Source: Aeromonas finlandensis
GTDB taxonomy: Bacteria; Pseudomonadota; Gammaproteobacteria; Enterobacterales; Aeromonadaceae
DNA length: 64,000 bases
Reading direction: 5' to 3'
Assembly (NCBI RefSeq): GCF_000764645.1
Contig: NZ_JRGK01000052.1
Location: 1 to 64,000 of the forward strand
Part shown: piece by piece, positions 1-8,245 of the stretch
Position numbering within the stretch: the first letter of the stretch is position 1
Layout of the letters: the number at the start of each line of letters is the position of its first letter
Notes under the pieces: model-generated
What the model saw: the letters and a program-made list of their open reading frames with translations, nothing else
Database searches by the model: none
Told to the model about the DNA's origin: nothing
Made by a program: the position numbers and the translations under genes

Positions 1-88
1 CCACGCCACCGAGCCCCACACCAAGCAGGCCCACACCGCAAGCCCCCTTGGCCATGTCGGCCAGAAACTGGCGACGACTACGACTCAT
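1..88 (-). CDS. napG: NapG, ferredoxin-type quinol dehydrogenase subunit (5' end only)
   Basis: Only the first 29 codons lie in the window; the gene continues off the left edge. The N-terminus starts MSRSRRQFLADMAKG, with a twin-arginine motif (SRRQFLA) followed by a glycine/valine-rich hydrophobic stretch, as expected for Tat export of a cofactor-loaded protein. NapG is the periplasmic [4Fe-4S] protein that, with NapH, passes electrons from quinol to the periplasmic nitrate reductase. It begins 16 bases after the napA stop on the same strand, matching the napF-D-A-G order of E. coli. The iron-sulfur motifs are outside the window, so identity rests on position and the Tat leader. Confidence 0.8.
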   Translation of the reverse strand, partial: MSRSRRQFLADMAKGACGVGLLGVGLGGV

Positions 89-104
89 CTCTCGCTCCCC
101 CGCC

Positions 105-2594
105 TCAGGCCTTCATCACCTTGACGGCGCACTTCTTGTAATCGGTCTCTTTGGAGAGCGGATCGGTGGCGTCCAGGGTCAGCTTGTTGACCAGCTGGCT
201 GGCGTCAAAGAAGGGCATGAACACCAGTCCTTTCGGCGGACGGTTGCGACCACGGGTTTCGACACGGGTCTTCACCTCACCACGGCGGGAGGAGACAATC
301 ACCTCTTCGCCACGACGCACGCCACGGGCCTTGGCATCTTCCGGGTGCATGAACAGCACCGCATCCGGGAAGGCGCGATAGAGCTCGGGCACCCGACGGG
401 TCATGGTGCCGGTGTGCCAGTGTTCCAGCACGCGGCCGGTGGAGAGCCACAGGTCGTACTCTTTGTCCGGTGACTCGGCGGCGGGCTCGAACGGCAGGGC
501 GAAGATGACCGCCTTGCCATCGGGCTTGCCATAGAAGCGCACCCCCTCGCCCGCTTTGACATACGGGTCGAACCCTTCACGGTAGCGCCACAGGGTCTCT
601 TTGCCATCCACCACCGGCCAGCGCAGACCGCGCGCGTCGTGATACTGATCGAACGGCGCCAGATCGTGGCCGTGACCGCGACCGAAGGTGGCGTACTCCT
701 CGAACAACCCCTTCTGGACGTAGAACCCGAAGTGCTCGGCCTCGTCGTTCAGCAGCCCCTTGCTCTGCTCTTTCGGGAACTGGTTGACCTGACCGTTGGC
801 ATAGAGCACGTCAAACAGGGTTTTGCCCTTCACTTCCGGCATCTTGGCAATGAGGTCTGCTGGCCACACTTCCTCAACCTTGAAGCGCTTGGAGAACTCC
901 ATCAGCTGCCACAAGTCGGACTTGGCCCCTTCCGGCGCTTTCACCTGCTGGTGCCAGAACTGGGTGCGGCGCTCGGCGTTGCCGTAGGCACCCTCTTTCT
1001 CCACCCACATGGCGGTGGGCAGGATAAGGTCAGCCGCCTGGGCGGTGACGGTCGGGTACGGGTCGGAGACCACGATGAAGTTGCGCGGGTCGCGATAGCC
1101 AGGCAGGCGATCGGTATTCATGTTGGGACCGGCCTGCATGTTGTTGTTGCACATCACCCAGTAGGCGTTGAGCTTGCCATCTTTGAGCATGCGATCTTGC
1201 AGCACGGCGTGGAAACCCACCTTGTCGGGAATGGTCCCCTCCGGCAGTTTCCAGATCTGCTCGGCGATGGCGCGGTGCTTGGGCTCGGTCACCACCATGT
1301 CGGCAGGCAGACGGTGGGCAAAGGTACCCACTTCCCGCGCGGTGCCACAGGCTGAGGGCTGACCGGTCAGGGAGAATGGGCCGGAACCCGGCTCGGAGAT
1401 CTTGCCGGTCAGCAGGTGGATGTTGTAGCAGAGGTTGTTGGCCCAAACGCCACGGGTATGCTGGTTGAAACCCATGGTCCAGTAAGAGACCACCTTCTTG
1501 CTCGGGTCGGCATAGATCTGGGCCAGCTTTTCCAGCTTCTCTTTAGAGACGCCGGAGAGCTTGGAGACCGACTCCACATCGTAATCCGCCACGAACTTGG
1601 CAAACTCCTCGAAGGTGATCGGGCTGGCATCGCCGCTGTCCGGGTTCTTCGCTTTCTGCTGCAGCGGATCGGTCGGGCGCAGGCCGTAACCGATGTCGGT
1701 GACCCCCTTCTTGAACACGGTGTGCTTGTTGACGAAGTCCCAGTTCACCTTGTCGTTCTGGATGATGTAATTGGCGACATAGTTGAGGATCGCCAGATCG
1801 GTCTGCGGGGTGAACACCATGCCGTTGTCCGCCAGTTCGAAGCTGCGGTGCTCGAAGGTGGAGAGCACGTGCACCTGCACATCGGGGTTGGAGAGACGGC
1901 GATCGGACATCCGCGACCAGAGGATGGGGTGCATCTCGGCCATGTTGGAGCCCCACAGCACAAACGCATCAGCCTGCTCGATATCGTCGTAGCAGCCCAT
2001 CGGCTCATCCATGCCGAAGGTCCGCATGAAGCCGACGACCGCGGAGGCCATGCAGTGACGGGCATTGGGGTCGATGTTGTTGGTGCGGAAACCGGCCTTC
2101 ATCAGCTTGGCGGCGGCATAGCCTTCCCAGACGGTCCACTGGCCGGAGCCGAACATGCCGACGGCGGTCGGCCCCTTCTCTTTGAGGGTCGCCTTGAACT
2201 TCTCGGCCATGATGTCGAAGGCCTGATCCCAGCTGATGGGGGCGAAGTCGCCATCCTTGTCGAACTGGCCGTTCTTCATCCGCAGCATCGGCTGGGTCAG
2301 TCGATCCTGGCCATACATGATCTTGGAGAGGAAGTAGCCCTTGATGCAGTTGAGGCCACGGTTGACCGGTGCATCCGGATCACCCTGAGTCGCCACGACC
2401 CGACCATCCTGAGAGCCCACCAGCACGGAGCAGCCGGTACCGCAGAAGCGGCAGGGGGCTTTATCCCAATGGATGGCAGTCTTGTCGGTACTGGTGATGA
2501 GATTGGCTGCCAGCGTGGGGGCACTGACACCGGCCACAGCAGCGGCAGCTGCCACCGCGTTGGCCTTCATAAAGTCGCGTCGACTCAGCTTCAT
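105..2594 (-). CDS. napA: NapA, periplasmic nitrate reductase catalytic subunit
   Basis: 829-residue catalytic subunit that reduces nitrate to nitrite in the periplasm using bis-MGD molybdenum and one [4Fe-4S] cluster. The leader contains the Tat motif SRRDFMK and an alanine-rich h-region ending near APTLA. The cluster cysteines appear as [13 protein letters not shown] near residues 48-55 plus a later CIKGYFL cysteine; the molybdenum cysteine is in [11 protein letters not shown] around residue 180. The C-terminal cofactor-binding region ([18 protein letters not shown]) is intact. Length matches the family. Third gene of the leftward napFDAG run; the preceding napD encodes its Tat-leader chaperone. 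Confidence 0.98.
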   Translation of the reverse strand: MKLSRRDFMKANAVAAAAAVAGVSAPTLAANLITSTDKTAIHWDKAPCRFCGTGCSVLVGSQDGRVVATQGDPDAPVNRGLNCIKGYFLSKIMYGQDRLTQPMLRMKNGQFDKDGDFAPISWDQAFDIMAEKFKATLKEKGPTAVGMFGSGQWTVWEGYAAAKLMKAGFRTNNIDPNARHCMASAVVGFMRTFGMDEPMGCYDDIEQADAFVLWGSNMAEMHPILWSRMSDRRLSNPDVQVHVLSTFEHRSFELADNGMVFTPQTDLAILNYVANYIIQNDKVNWDFVNKHTVFKKGVTDIGYGLRPTDPLQQKAKNPDSGDASPITFEEFAKFVADYDVESVSKLSGVSKEKLEKLAQIYADPSKKVVSYWTMGFNQHTRGVWANNLCYNIHLLTGKISEPGSGPFSLTGQPSACGTAREVGTFAHRLPADMVVTEPKHRAIAEQIWKLPEGTIPDKVGFHAVLQDRMLKDGKLNAYWVMCNNNMQAGPNMNTDRLPGYRDPRNFIVVSDPYPTVTAQAADLILPTAMWVEKEGAYGNAERRTQFWHQQVKAPEGAKSDLWQLMEFSKRFKVEEVWPADLIAKMPEVKGKTLFDVLYANGQVNQFPKEQSKGLLNDEAEHFGFYVQKGLFEEYATFGRGHGHDLAPFDQYHDARGLRWPVVDGKETLWRYREGFDPYVKAGEGVRFYGKPDGKAVIFALPFEPAAESPDKEYDLWLSTGRVLEHWHTGTMTRRVPELYRAFPDAVLFMHPEDAKARGVRRGEEVIVSSRRGEVKTRVETRGRNRPPKGLVFMPFFDASQLVNKLTLDATDPLSKETDYKKCAVKVMKA

Positions 2595-2695
2595 GGCATA
2601 TCCTCACATTGCTTATCGCGTAATAGTTGTCGAATCTGTCGAACGGGAGCCAGCCATCAGCAGCAGAGGGCTCGCCCGGCATCCCATCAATCTTT

Positions 2696-2983
2696 TCAGT
2701 GACCGCCGAGTTCATCGAACTGGTGGTAAATCAGGGCGGCAGAGAGCACGCCCGGCATCGCCTGTATCGCATCAATGGCCGCCATGATCGGCCGCTGGCT
2801 CGGACCTTCCAGGGTCACGACCAGCTTGCCCTCGTCACTGACGGCGTGGATCTCGGCCCCTTCGAGGGCACCAATCTGCTCGGCGAGCTGATGGCGCAAG
2901 GGGGGCTGGGTCAGCACCACCAGACTCGATACATGGAACTCCTGATCCATTGTGGCTTCTGTGTCACACGGTTTCTGACTCAT
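2696..2983 (-). CDS. napD: NapD, chaperone for NapA maturation
   Basis: Small cytoplasmic protein (95 residues) that binds the NapA Tat signal peptide and holds back export until the cofactor is inserted. Its core, EFHVSSLVVLTQPP followed by LEGAEIHAVSDEGKLVVTLEG and ending VLSAALIYHQF, matches the NapD ferredoxin-like fold. I take the start at MSQKPCD because this ATG overlaps the napF TGA in an ATGA arrangement, implying translational coupling; a longer reading frame upstream overlaps napF and is rejected. About 100 bases separate it from napA. Confidence 0.93.
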   Translation of the reverse strand: MSQKPCDTEATMDQEFHVSSLVVLTQPPLRHQLAEQIGALEGAEIHAVSDEGKLVVTLEGPSQRPIMAAIDAIQAMPGVLSAALIYHQFDELGGH

Positions 2984-3522
2984 TCTGACTCCTGCTTGAG
3001 GGTGGGCTGGCTCGCGCCACCGGATGGGGCGGCTCGCCCGTCGACCTTGATGCTGCCAACCGGACAATCCTGCACGCAGGCGCCGCAGCCGTTACAGCGA
3101 TCCGGCTCCACCGTCGGGGTGGGCACTCGCCCCAGCACCGGAATAAAACGAATGGCATTGGGCTCGCAGCTGTCCTGGCAGCGCTGGCAGAACACCTGAC
3201 CATTGGCCAGACAGTTGGCCTCGATATGGGCCTTGTAGTGCCAGGGAGAGTCGGTGGTCGGGCGAAACAGCGGCGCCTTGCAGACCGTGACGCACTCGGT
3301 ACAGAAGGTGCACTCGCCACGCTGGAAATCGACCACCGGAAAACCGCCTTCGCCAATCACCAGGATCTGCTCCGGGCAAGCGGCCAGACACTCCCCACAG
3401 CGGGTACAGTCGGCGACAAATGCCGACCAGTTGACTGACCAGGGCAACTGCACCGGCGGTTCGGCGGCTCTCAGCCGCCCCCGGAACAGGCCGCGGCGGG
3501 CAAGATCGATCTCATCCGGCAT
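2980..3522 (-). CDS. napF: NapF, ferredoxin-type protein of the Nap system
   Basis: 180-residue cytoplasmic iron-sulfur protein that interacts with NapA. Four cysteine clusters are visible in order: CTRCGECLAACP, CTFCTECVTVC, CQRCQDSCEP and CNGCGACVQDCP. The start MPDEIDLARRGLF is chosen because an AGGAG lies a few bases upstream and E. coli NapF is 164 residues; a 56-codon longer frame exists but has no family similarity. First gene of the operon, so the promoter lies in the 240 bases between it and the end of moaA. Confidence 0.95.
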   Translation of the reverse strand: MPDEIDLARRGLFRGRLRAAEPPVQLPWSVNWSAFVADCTRCGECLAACPEQILVIGEGGFPVVDFQRGECTFCTECVTVCKAPLFRPTTDSPWHYKAHIEANCLANGQVFCQRCQDSCEPNAIRFIPVLGRVPTPTVEPDRCNGCGACVQDCPVGSIKVDGRAAPSGGASQPTLKQESE

Positions 3523-3578
3523 GTTGACTCCTGTTCTGGTGAGGAAGGGTGCAGTGCGAGTCCATGATTGGCATTTTC

Positions 3579-3690
3579 GATACCAATTATAAGAGTGGGT
3601 GTATATTGCGGTCCTGACAAGGTCAGGGATATACCACCAGGGAGATAAACAGGGGGGATTCTTGCGCCAGATCAAAGCCTTGCAGCGCAA
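3579..3690 (-). promoter_or_regulatory. napF upstream region: -10 hexamer, inverted repeat and FNR-like box
   Basis: Reading leftward, a perfect TATAAT lies at 3586-3591. A perfect 6-bp inverted repeat CCTGAC-AAG-GTCAGG sits at 3613-3627, centred near -41 of the start that this -10 would give. TTGCG-CCAG-ATCAA at 3662-3675 matches the FNR consensus TTGAT-N4-ATCAA in 8 of 10 positions but is centred about 90 bases upstream, further than a classical class II FNR site. Control by FNR and NarP is expected for nap genes; assignment of these sites is inference. Confidence 0.4.
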
Positions 3691-3723
3691 TAAAAATGGA
3701 GGTATCGGTTAAAATACCTCCAT
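3691..3723 (-). terminator. Rho-independent terminator of moaA
   Basis: Ten-bp perfect stem (ATGGAGGTAT paired with ATACCTCCAT) with an 8-base loop. On the minus strand the stem is followed by TTTTTATT. It lies about 40 bases after the moaA stop and separates moaA from the nap promoter. Confidence 0.85.
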
Positions 3724-3761
3724 GTGAGGATTGCTATTTAATCGTTGGCGATTTTTTGCCG

Positions 3762-4757
3762 TTATCCGCCGATAGAGGCGAGATGGGGGGTAATACCGGC
3801 ATTACCCTCATGGAGACGATGGGAGGCACTCTTGCCCGCCAGTGCGGCACGAATGCGCTGTTGCAGCTCATCCGACTGCTGATCTGCGGTGAGCAGATCC
3901 CGCAGGTCGACACCGTTGTCGCCAAACAGGCACAGATGCAGCTTCCCCAGCGAGGAGACCCGCAGCCGGTTGCATCCGACACAGAAATCCTTGCTGTAGG
4001 GCATGATGAGACCGACCCCACCTTGCGAATCGGGGTGCATAAAGACCTGCGCCGGGCCGTCATCCTTGCCCCGCAACTGCTGCACCCAGCCACTCTCCAG
4101 CAAACGCAACTTGATCTGCTCGCCGCTGACATGGTGGTCGCGAAACAGGGTATCCATCTCGCCGGTCTGCATCAGCTCGATAAAGCGCAGCTCGATGGGC
4201 TTGTGCTTGATCCAGCCCAGAAAAGCATCGAGCTGGTAGTCGTTGAGCCCCTTGAGCAGCACCGCATTGATCTTCACCGATTTGAACCCGGCGGCCAGTG
4301 CCGCTTCGATCCCCTCCATCACCTCCGCCAGCTTGTTCTCACCGGTGATCTGATGAAACTGGCGCGGGTCGAGACTGTCGACACTGATGTTGAGGGCGTT
4401 GAGTCCGGCATCAAACCACTCCCGAGCCCGATCCTTGAGGCGATAGCCATTGGTGGTCATGGCGACTTTCTCGATGCCCGGGGTAGTGGCAATCACATTG
4501 ACGATCTCGGTGAAATCACGGCGCAGGGAGGGTTCGCCCCCCGTGATGCGCACCTTGCGGGTGCCCATAGCGGCAAAGCTGCTCACCACGCGGCGGATCT
4601 CGTCAACCGAGAGAAAGGGGCGGCGCCCCGCTTTGTGACCGTCCGGGGGGCGATAGCCATCCGGCAAGCAGTAGGTGCAACGAAAATTGCAGACATCGGT
4701 CACTGACAAACGCAAATAGTAAAAACGACGGGAAAAACCATCTTCAAGTGGCAACAT
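3762..4757 (-). CDS. moaA: MoaA, GTP 3',8-cyclase (molybdenum cofactor biosynthesis)
   Basis: Radical-SAM enzyme that, with MoaC, converts GTP to cyclic pyranopterin monophosphate, the first step of molybdopterin synthesis. The radical-SAM motif CNFRCTYC is near residue 21, the substrate-side cluster cysteines are in [12 protein letters not shown] and HLCLFGDNG, and the protein ends with the conserved GG. The start MLPLEDGF gives 331 residues (E. coli 329) and has GGAAAGG just upstream; an in-frame ATG at 4790 also has a ribosome-binding-like AGGAAAG and remains an alternative. No moaBCDE follow, so the rest of the pathway is elsewhere. It supplies cofactor for the adjacent NapA and the formate dehydrogenase at 34.5 kb. 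Confidence 0.96.
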   Translation of the reverse strand: MLPLEDGFSRRFYYLRLSVTDVCNFRCTYCLPDGYRPPDGHKAGRRPFLSVDEIRRVVSSFAAMGTRKVRITGGEPSLRRDFTEIVNVIATTPGIEKVAMTTNGYRLKDRAREWFDAGLNALNISVDSLDPRQFHQITGENKLAEVMEGIEAALAAGFKSVKINAVLLKGLNDYQLDAFLGWIKHKPIELRFIELMQTGEMDTLFRDHHVSGEQIKLRLLESGWVQQLRGKDDGPAQVFMHPDSQGGVGLIMPYSKDFCVGCNRLRVSSLGKLHLCLFGDNGVDLRDLLTADQQSDELQQRIRAALAGKSASHRLHEGNAGITPHLASIGG

Positions 4758-4795
4758 AAACACCTTTCCAAATACGGGAGGCCAGGGCATTTCTT

Positions 4796-4880
4796 TCCTG
4801 ACCCTTACAGCTCGAACATCGGCTGACGGCTGGTTTTCCCCTATCGCAAGGACGTAGGCAAAACCGCTCGGAGTTCATCT
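4796..4880 (-). ncRNA. Probable molybdenum-cofactor (Moco) riboswitch in the moaA leader
   Basis: The moaA leader contains elements I associate with the Moco RNA motif: ACTCCGAGCGG, then GCCTACGTCC pairing with TAGGGG, the block GGGGAAAACC pairing back to GGTTTT, and the helix CAGC-CGATGTTCG-GCTG-like arm just before the ribosome-binding site. This family sits upstream of moaA in gammaproteobacteria and represses expression when the cofactor is sufficient. I recognise the motif by eye, not by a covariance model. Confidence 0.65.
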
Positions 4881-4963
4881 AGTTTTTCGATGCTAACACA
4901 AGTTGAAGTACACTCCCACGCATCTTGCGGGGTCCTTATCACTATCCAGAGGTGTGCATCAAT

Positions 4964-6676
4964 ATGGGAAAACGATTCAGGGTCCATTCGGTCAGCAGCG
5001 CCATTGGCCGCGCCATGGTATTGATCCTTTTCATGGCCAGCCTGATTGCGCTGGTCGCCATGGTGACCCTCTTCTACTCGGTACCCGATGCCAAGGCGAT
5101 CAACCTATCCGGTTCGCTGCGGATGCAGGCCTACCGGATGGCCTACGAGATCGAGCGGGGCGATAGCGTACTGGGACGCCTGTCACAGTTTGAAGAGACT
5201 CTTCACGCCGCAGAGCTGCAGGAGACCCAACGCTGGATCACGCCCGCCTCCCTGCGCCGTACCTATGGCGAGGTGCTCGGCCAGTGGGCGGTGATGCGCC
5301 AGCATATCGAAGAACGCACCCCCAGACGATACACCGATAACACCGAGCAGTTTGTGGCGGCCATCGACAATTTCGTCAATCAGATGCAGTACCACGTGGA
5401 ATTCAAGGTGCGGATGCTGGCCCTGGCAGAGGGGCTCGGGCTGCTGGCCATCATCACCATCGCCTGGTTCACGGTGCGATTCACCCGCCAGCAGGTGGTC
5501 GCCCCCCTCAATCAGCTGGTCTACTGCGCCCGCCAGATCCAGCGCCAGGACTTCGATCTCCAGCTGCCCGCCCACGGCGAAAATGAGCTGGGGGAGCTGT
5601 CGCGGGCCTTCATCACCATGGCGGACGAGCTGGGCAAGCTCTATCGGGAGCTGGAGAACAAGGTGGAAGAGAAGACCGCCAAGCTGCAGCAGGCCAACGA
5701 CACCCTCTCGTTTCTCTACAGCACCGCCCAGAAACTTCATGCGGCACCGCTCAGCACCCGCACACTGATCAAGCTGCTGGACAGAGCTGCCGCTCACCAG
5801 CATATCGACCATATCCGGCTGACCCGCTTCGAACACAACGCCATGCCGGTCTATATCTCGGGGCGTACCGGCTGGCCCGGCGATCTCGATGCAGTCGCCA
5901 GCTTCTATCTGCAGATGGATGAGCAGGAGTTTGGCAGGCTCGACATCATCAGCCAGCACCCCATCGACGAGCGGTTGATCAAGAACTTCACCATGCTGCT
6001 GGCTCAGGTGCTGCACAAGGACCAGACCCTGCTGCAACAACAGCGACTGCTGTTGATGGAGGAGCGGGCGGTGATTGCCCGGGAGCTGCATGACTCGCTG
6101 GCGCAGGCCCTCTCCTATCTCAAGATCCAGTCCACCCTGCTCAAGCGCTCCTACACCAAGGGGCAGCAGGAGAAAGCGCAAGAGGCGATACAGCAGATCG
6201 ACGAGGGGCTCAGCAATGCCTACACCCAGTTGCGCGAACTGCTCGGCACCTTCCGCCTTACCATTGGGGACGCCAATCTGGGGGAAGCGATCCGCGTGAT
6301 GCTCGATCAGCTGCAACCCCAGACCCATGCCGAAATCAGATTCCACTATGGGCTGGCCGACACGGATCTGGAGGCGGGTCAGCATATCCATATCCTGCAG
6401 TTGATCCGTGAGGCAGTGCTCAACGCCATCAAACATGCCTACGCGCAAGTGATTGATGTTAGCTGTGAGACCCTCGCCAGTGGTAACATTGAGGTTCAGA
6501 TTTCAGATGACGGTGTCGGGATCGGACTCGCCAGCTCGGCGATCAACCATTACGGTTTGAGCATCATGAACGAGCGTGCAAGCAAACTGCATGGTCTGTT
6601 GACCATCAGCGAACAGCAACCACAAGGCACCTGCGTGCATCTGACCTTCCCCACCAGTCTAACGAGAGACGCCTGA
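4964..6676 (+). CDS. narQ: NarQ-type nitrate/nitrite sensor histidine kinase
   Basis: 570-residue membrane kinase. The N-terminal transmembrane helix (VLILFMASLIALVAMVTLFY) is followed by the periplasmic P-box INLSGSLRMQAYRMAYE, the nitrate-binding signature of NarX/NarQ. A second membrane helix (LALAEGLGLLAIITIAWF), a HAMP segment, a coiled coil (ELENKVEEKTAKLQQ), a HisKA_3 box AVIARELHDSLAQALSYLK and an HATPase domain (ISDDGVGIGL) follow. NarQ is preferred over NarX because it pairs with an adjacent narP and lies next to nap, as in Vibrio. The ATG at 4964 gives a length near the E. coli 566 residues; an upstream TTG is possible. The stop overlaps the narP start by one base. Confidence 0.93.
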   Translation: MGKRFRVHSVSSAIGRAMVLILFMASLIALVAMVTLFYSVPDAKAINLSGSLRMQAYRMAYEIERGDSVLGRLSQFEETLHAAELQETQRWITPASLRRTYGEVLGQWAVMRQHIEERTPRRYTDNTEQFVAAIDNFVNQMQYHVEFKVRMLALAEGLGLLAIITIAWFTVRFTRQQVVAPLNQLVYCARQIQRQDFDLQLPAHGENELGELSRAFITMADELGKLYRELENKVEEKTAKLQQANDTLSFLYSTAQKLHAAPLSTRTLIKLLDRAAAHQHIDHIRLTRFEHNAMPVYISGRTGWPGDLDAVASFYLQMDEQEFGRLDIISQHPIDERLIKNFTMLLAQVLHKDQTLLQQQRLLLMEERAVIARELHDSLAQALSYLKIQSTLLKRSYTKGQQEKAQEAIQQIDEGLSNAYTQLRELLGTFRLTIGDANLGEAIRVMLDQLQPQTHAEIRFHYGLADTDLEAGQHIHILQLIREAVLNAIKHAYAQVIDVSCETLASGNIEVQISDDGVGIGLASSAINHYGLSIMNERASKLHGLLTISEQQPQGTCVHLTFPTSLTRDA

Positions 6677-7314
6677 TGGACGAGATGAAATACAGTGTTC
6701 TGGTCGTAGATGACCATCCCCTCATGCGCAAAGGGATTGTGCAGTTACTGGCTCTGGAAGAGAACATGGAGGTGACCGGTGAAGCCTCCAACGGTACTGA
6801 CGCTGTGGCGCTGGCCAAGGAGTCAGAACCGGATCTGATCCTGCTCGACCTCAACATGAAGGGGCTCTCGGGTCTCGATACCCTTAAAGCGCTGAGAGCC
6901 GAGGAGATCACCTCCCGGGTGGTGATCCTCACTGTCTCCGATGCCCGCCAGGATGTAGTAGCCCTGCTCAAGGCCGGTGCCGATGGCTACCTGCTCAAAG
7001 ATACCGAGCCTGATCTGCTGCTGGCCCAGCTGGCAGACGTGATGACCGGCAAGCAGATCCTGAGTGAACCGCTGCGCCCTTATCTCGAAAACATCTACGA
7101 GCTGGACCACCTGCAGCAGAAGCTGGAAAGCTTAACGCGTCGCGAAATGCAAATCCTGCGTGAAATTGCAAAAGGCCTCTCCAACAAACAGGTCGCCTCG
7201 GTACTCCATATCTCCGAGGGAACGGTCAAGGTTCATGTGAAGAGCCTGCTGAAGAAACTCGAGGCGCAAAGCCGCGTGGAAGCGGCTGTCATGTATCTCG
7301 AGCAGCGCAACTAA
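6676..7314 (+). CDS. narP: NarP, nitrate/nitrite response regulator
   Basis: 212-residue NarL/FixJ-family regulator. The receiver domain carries VVDDHPLMRKG, the phospho-acceptor in LILLDLNMKGLSG and the lysine in YLLKDTEPD; the C-terminal LuxR-type helix-turn-helix reads LTRREMQILREIAKGLSNKQVASVLHISEGTVKVHV. TGATG overlap with narQ indicates coupled translation of the pair. It should control nap and other nitrate-responsive operons. A terminator follows immediately. Confidence 0.95.
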   Translation: MDEMKYSVLVVDDHPLMRKGIVQLLALEENMEVTGEASNGTDAVALAKESEPDLILLDLNMKGLSGLDTLKALRAEEITSRVVILTVSDARQDVVALLKAGADGYLLKDTEPDLLLAQLADVMTGKQILSEPLRPYLENIYELDHLQQKLESLTRREMQILREIAKGLSNKQVASVLHISEGTVKVHVKSLLKKLEAQSRVEAAVMYLEQRN

Positions 7315-7331
7315 GTCCCCTCCTCCTCCCG

Positions 7332-7357
7332 AAAAGCCACCCTCCGGTGGCTTTTTT
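7332..7357 (+). terminator. narQP terminator
   Basis: AAAAGCCACC, loop CTCC, GGTGGCTTTT followed by further T residues, 18 bases after the narP stop. Confidence 0.92.
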
Positions 7358-7417
7358 CATTCTCTGGCACAGTCGCTGCATTGTCATATTCAGCAACTAC
7401 TCAATGGAGGATGGAAC

Positions 7418-7993
7418 ATGAAACTACAACCTTTGGCACTGTTCCCCTTGCCTTCCCACATACTTCCCGGCGGCAAGCTTCCTCTGCGTCTGTTCGAACC
7501 ACGCCATCTGCAGATGCTCAAGGAGTCGTTCGTCAACGATCAGGGGTTTGGCATCGTGATGGAAGAGTCGACCACCTCGGGACAATCCGGCCGGATCCTG
7601 CCAGTCGGCACCCGGGTCAAGGTCACCGACTTCTACACCCTCAACGATGGTTTGCTGGGCATCACCGTCCTTGGGCTGGAGCGCTTCTGCATCCACGAGA
7701 TGGAAACAGACGACATGGGCCTGCGCCGGGCAAAGGTGGAGATGCTGCCCAACTGGCCGAGCACCCACTCAGATTTCAACGACAAGCTGCTGGTCAACCG
7801 CCTGCGAGAGGTATTCGAGCAGTATCCGGAGCTTGATGAGCTCTATCCGGACAAACGCTTTGAAGATGCGGCCTGGCTCTGCCAGCGCTGGCTCGAGATA
7901 TTGCCGATGCCGATTTATGAAAAGCAGATGCTGATTGCCAAACAGAACAGCGAAGCGGCCCGTAAATTTCTCCATCGCCTGATTTCACAATGA
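7418..7993 (+). CDS. LON substrate-binding domain protein
   Basis: 191-residue stand-alone protein resembling the N-terminal substrate-binding (LAN) domain of Lon protease. Diagnostic features are the opening LFPLPSHILPGGKLPLRLFEPRHLQML and the strand FGIVMEES. The Lon ATPase and protease domains are absent; stand-alone versions are common in gammaproteobacteria and no precise function is established. Start has GGAGGATGG just upstream. It is monocistronic between the narP terminator and a convergent kinase gene. Confidence 0.88.
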   Translation: MKLQPLALFPLPSHILPGGKLPLRLFEPRHLQMLKESFVNDQGFGIVMEESTTSGQSGRILPVGTRVKVTDFYTLNDGLLGITVLGLERFCIHEMETDDMGLRRAKVEMLPNWPSTHSDFNDKLLVNRLREVFEQYPELDELYPDKRFEDAAWLCQRWLEILPMPIYEKQMLIAKQNSEAARKFLHRLISQ

Positions 7994-8243
7994 CAAAAAA
8001 CAGCGTTGCAAAATGCAATTATTCCAACAATGAAAATAGTAATTTCGCATTATGCAAATGAGTAGGAACACAATTAAGCCATAACAAGAGAGAGCCGCTG
8101 CGCTAAACGGCCAAAATGAACACAAAAGAGTCCTTTGAAAGTTGGCACAGATTTTTCATGTATTTTGATACAACCCGATTTATCCCGTGCTCTCTTCAGT
8201 ATTTGCTGAAGAACTGGTCAACCCACAAAGTTGACCATTTTTT
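7994..8243. other. Intergenic region with convergent termination
   Basis: About 250 AT-rich bases between the LON-domain gene and the convergent hybrid kinase. Apart from the terminator at its right end I see no supportable gene: the open frame beginning at 8116 runs into the antisense of the kinase and has no recognisable protein features. Confidence 0.5.
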
Positions 8244-8245
8244 TT
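8216..8245 (+). terminator. Terminator after the LON-domain gene
   Basis: GGTCAAC, 7-base loop, GTTGACC, then ATTTTTTTT on the plus strand. The T tract overlaps the stop codon of the convergent kinase gene. Confidence 0.8.
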
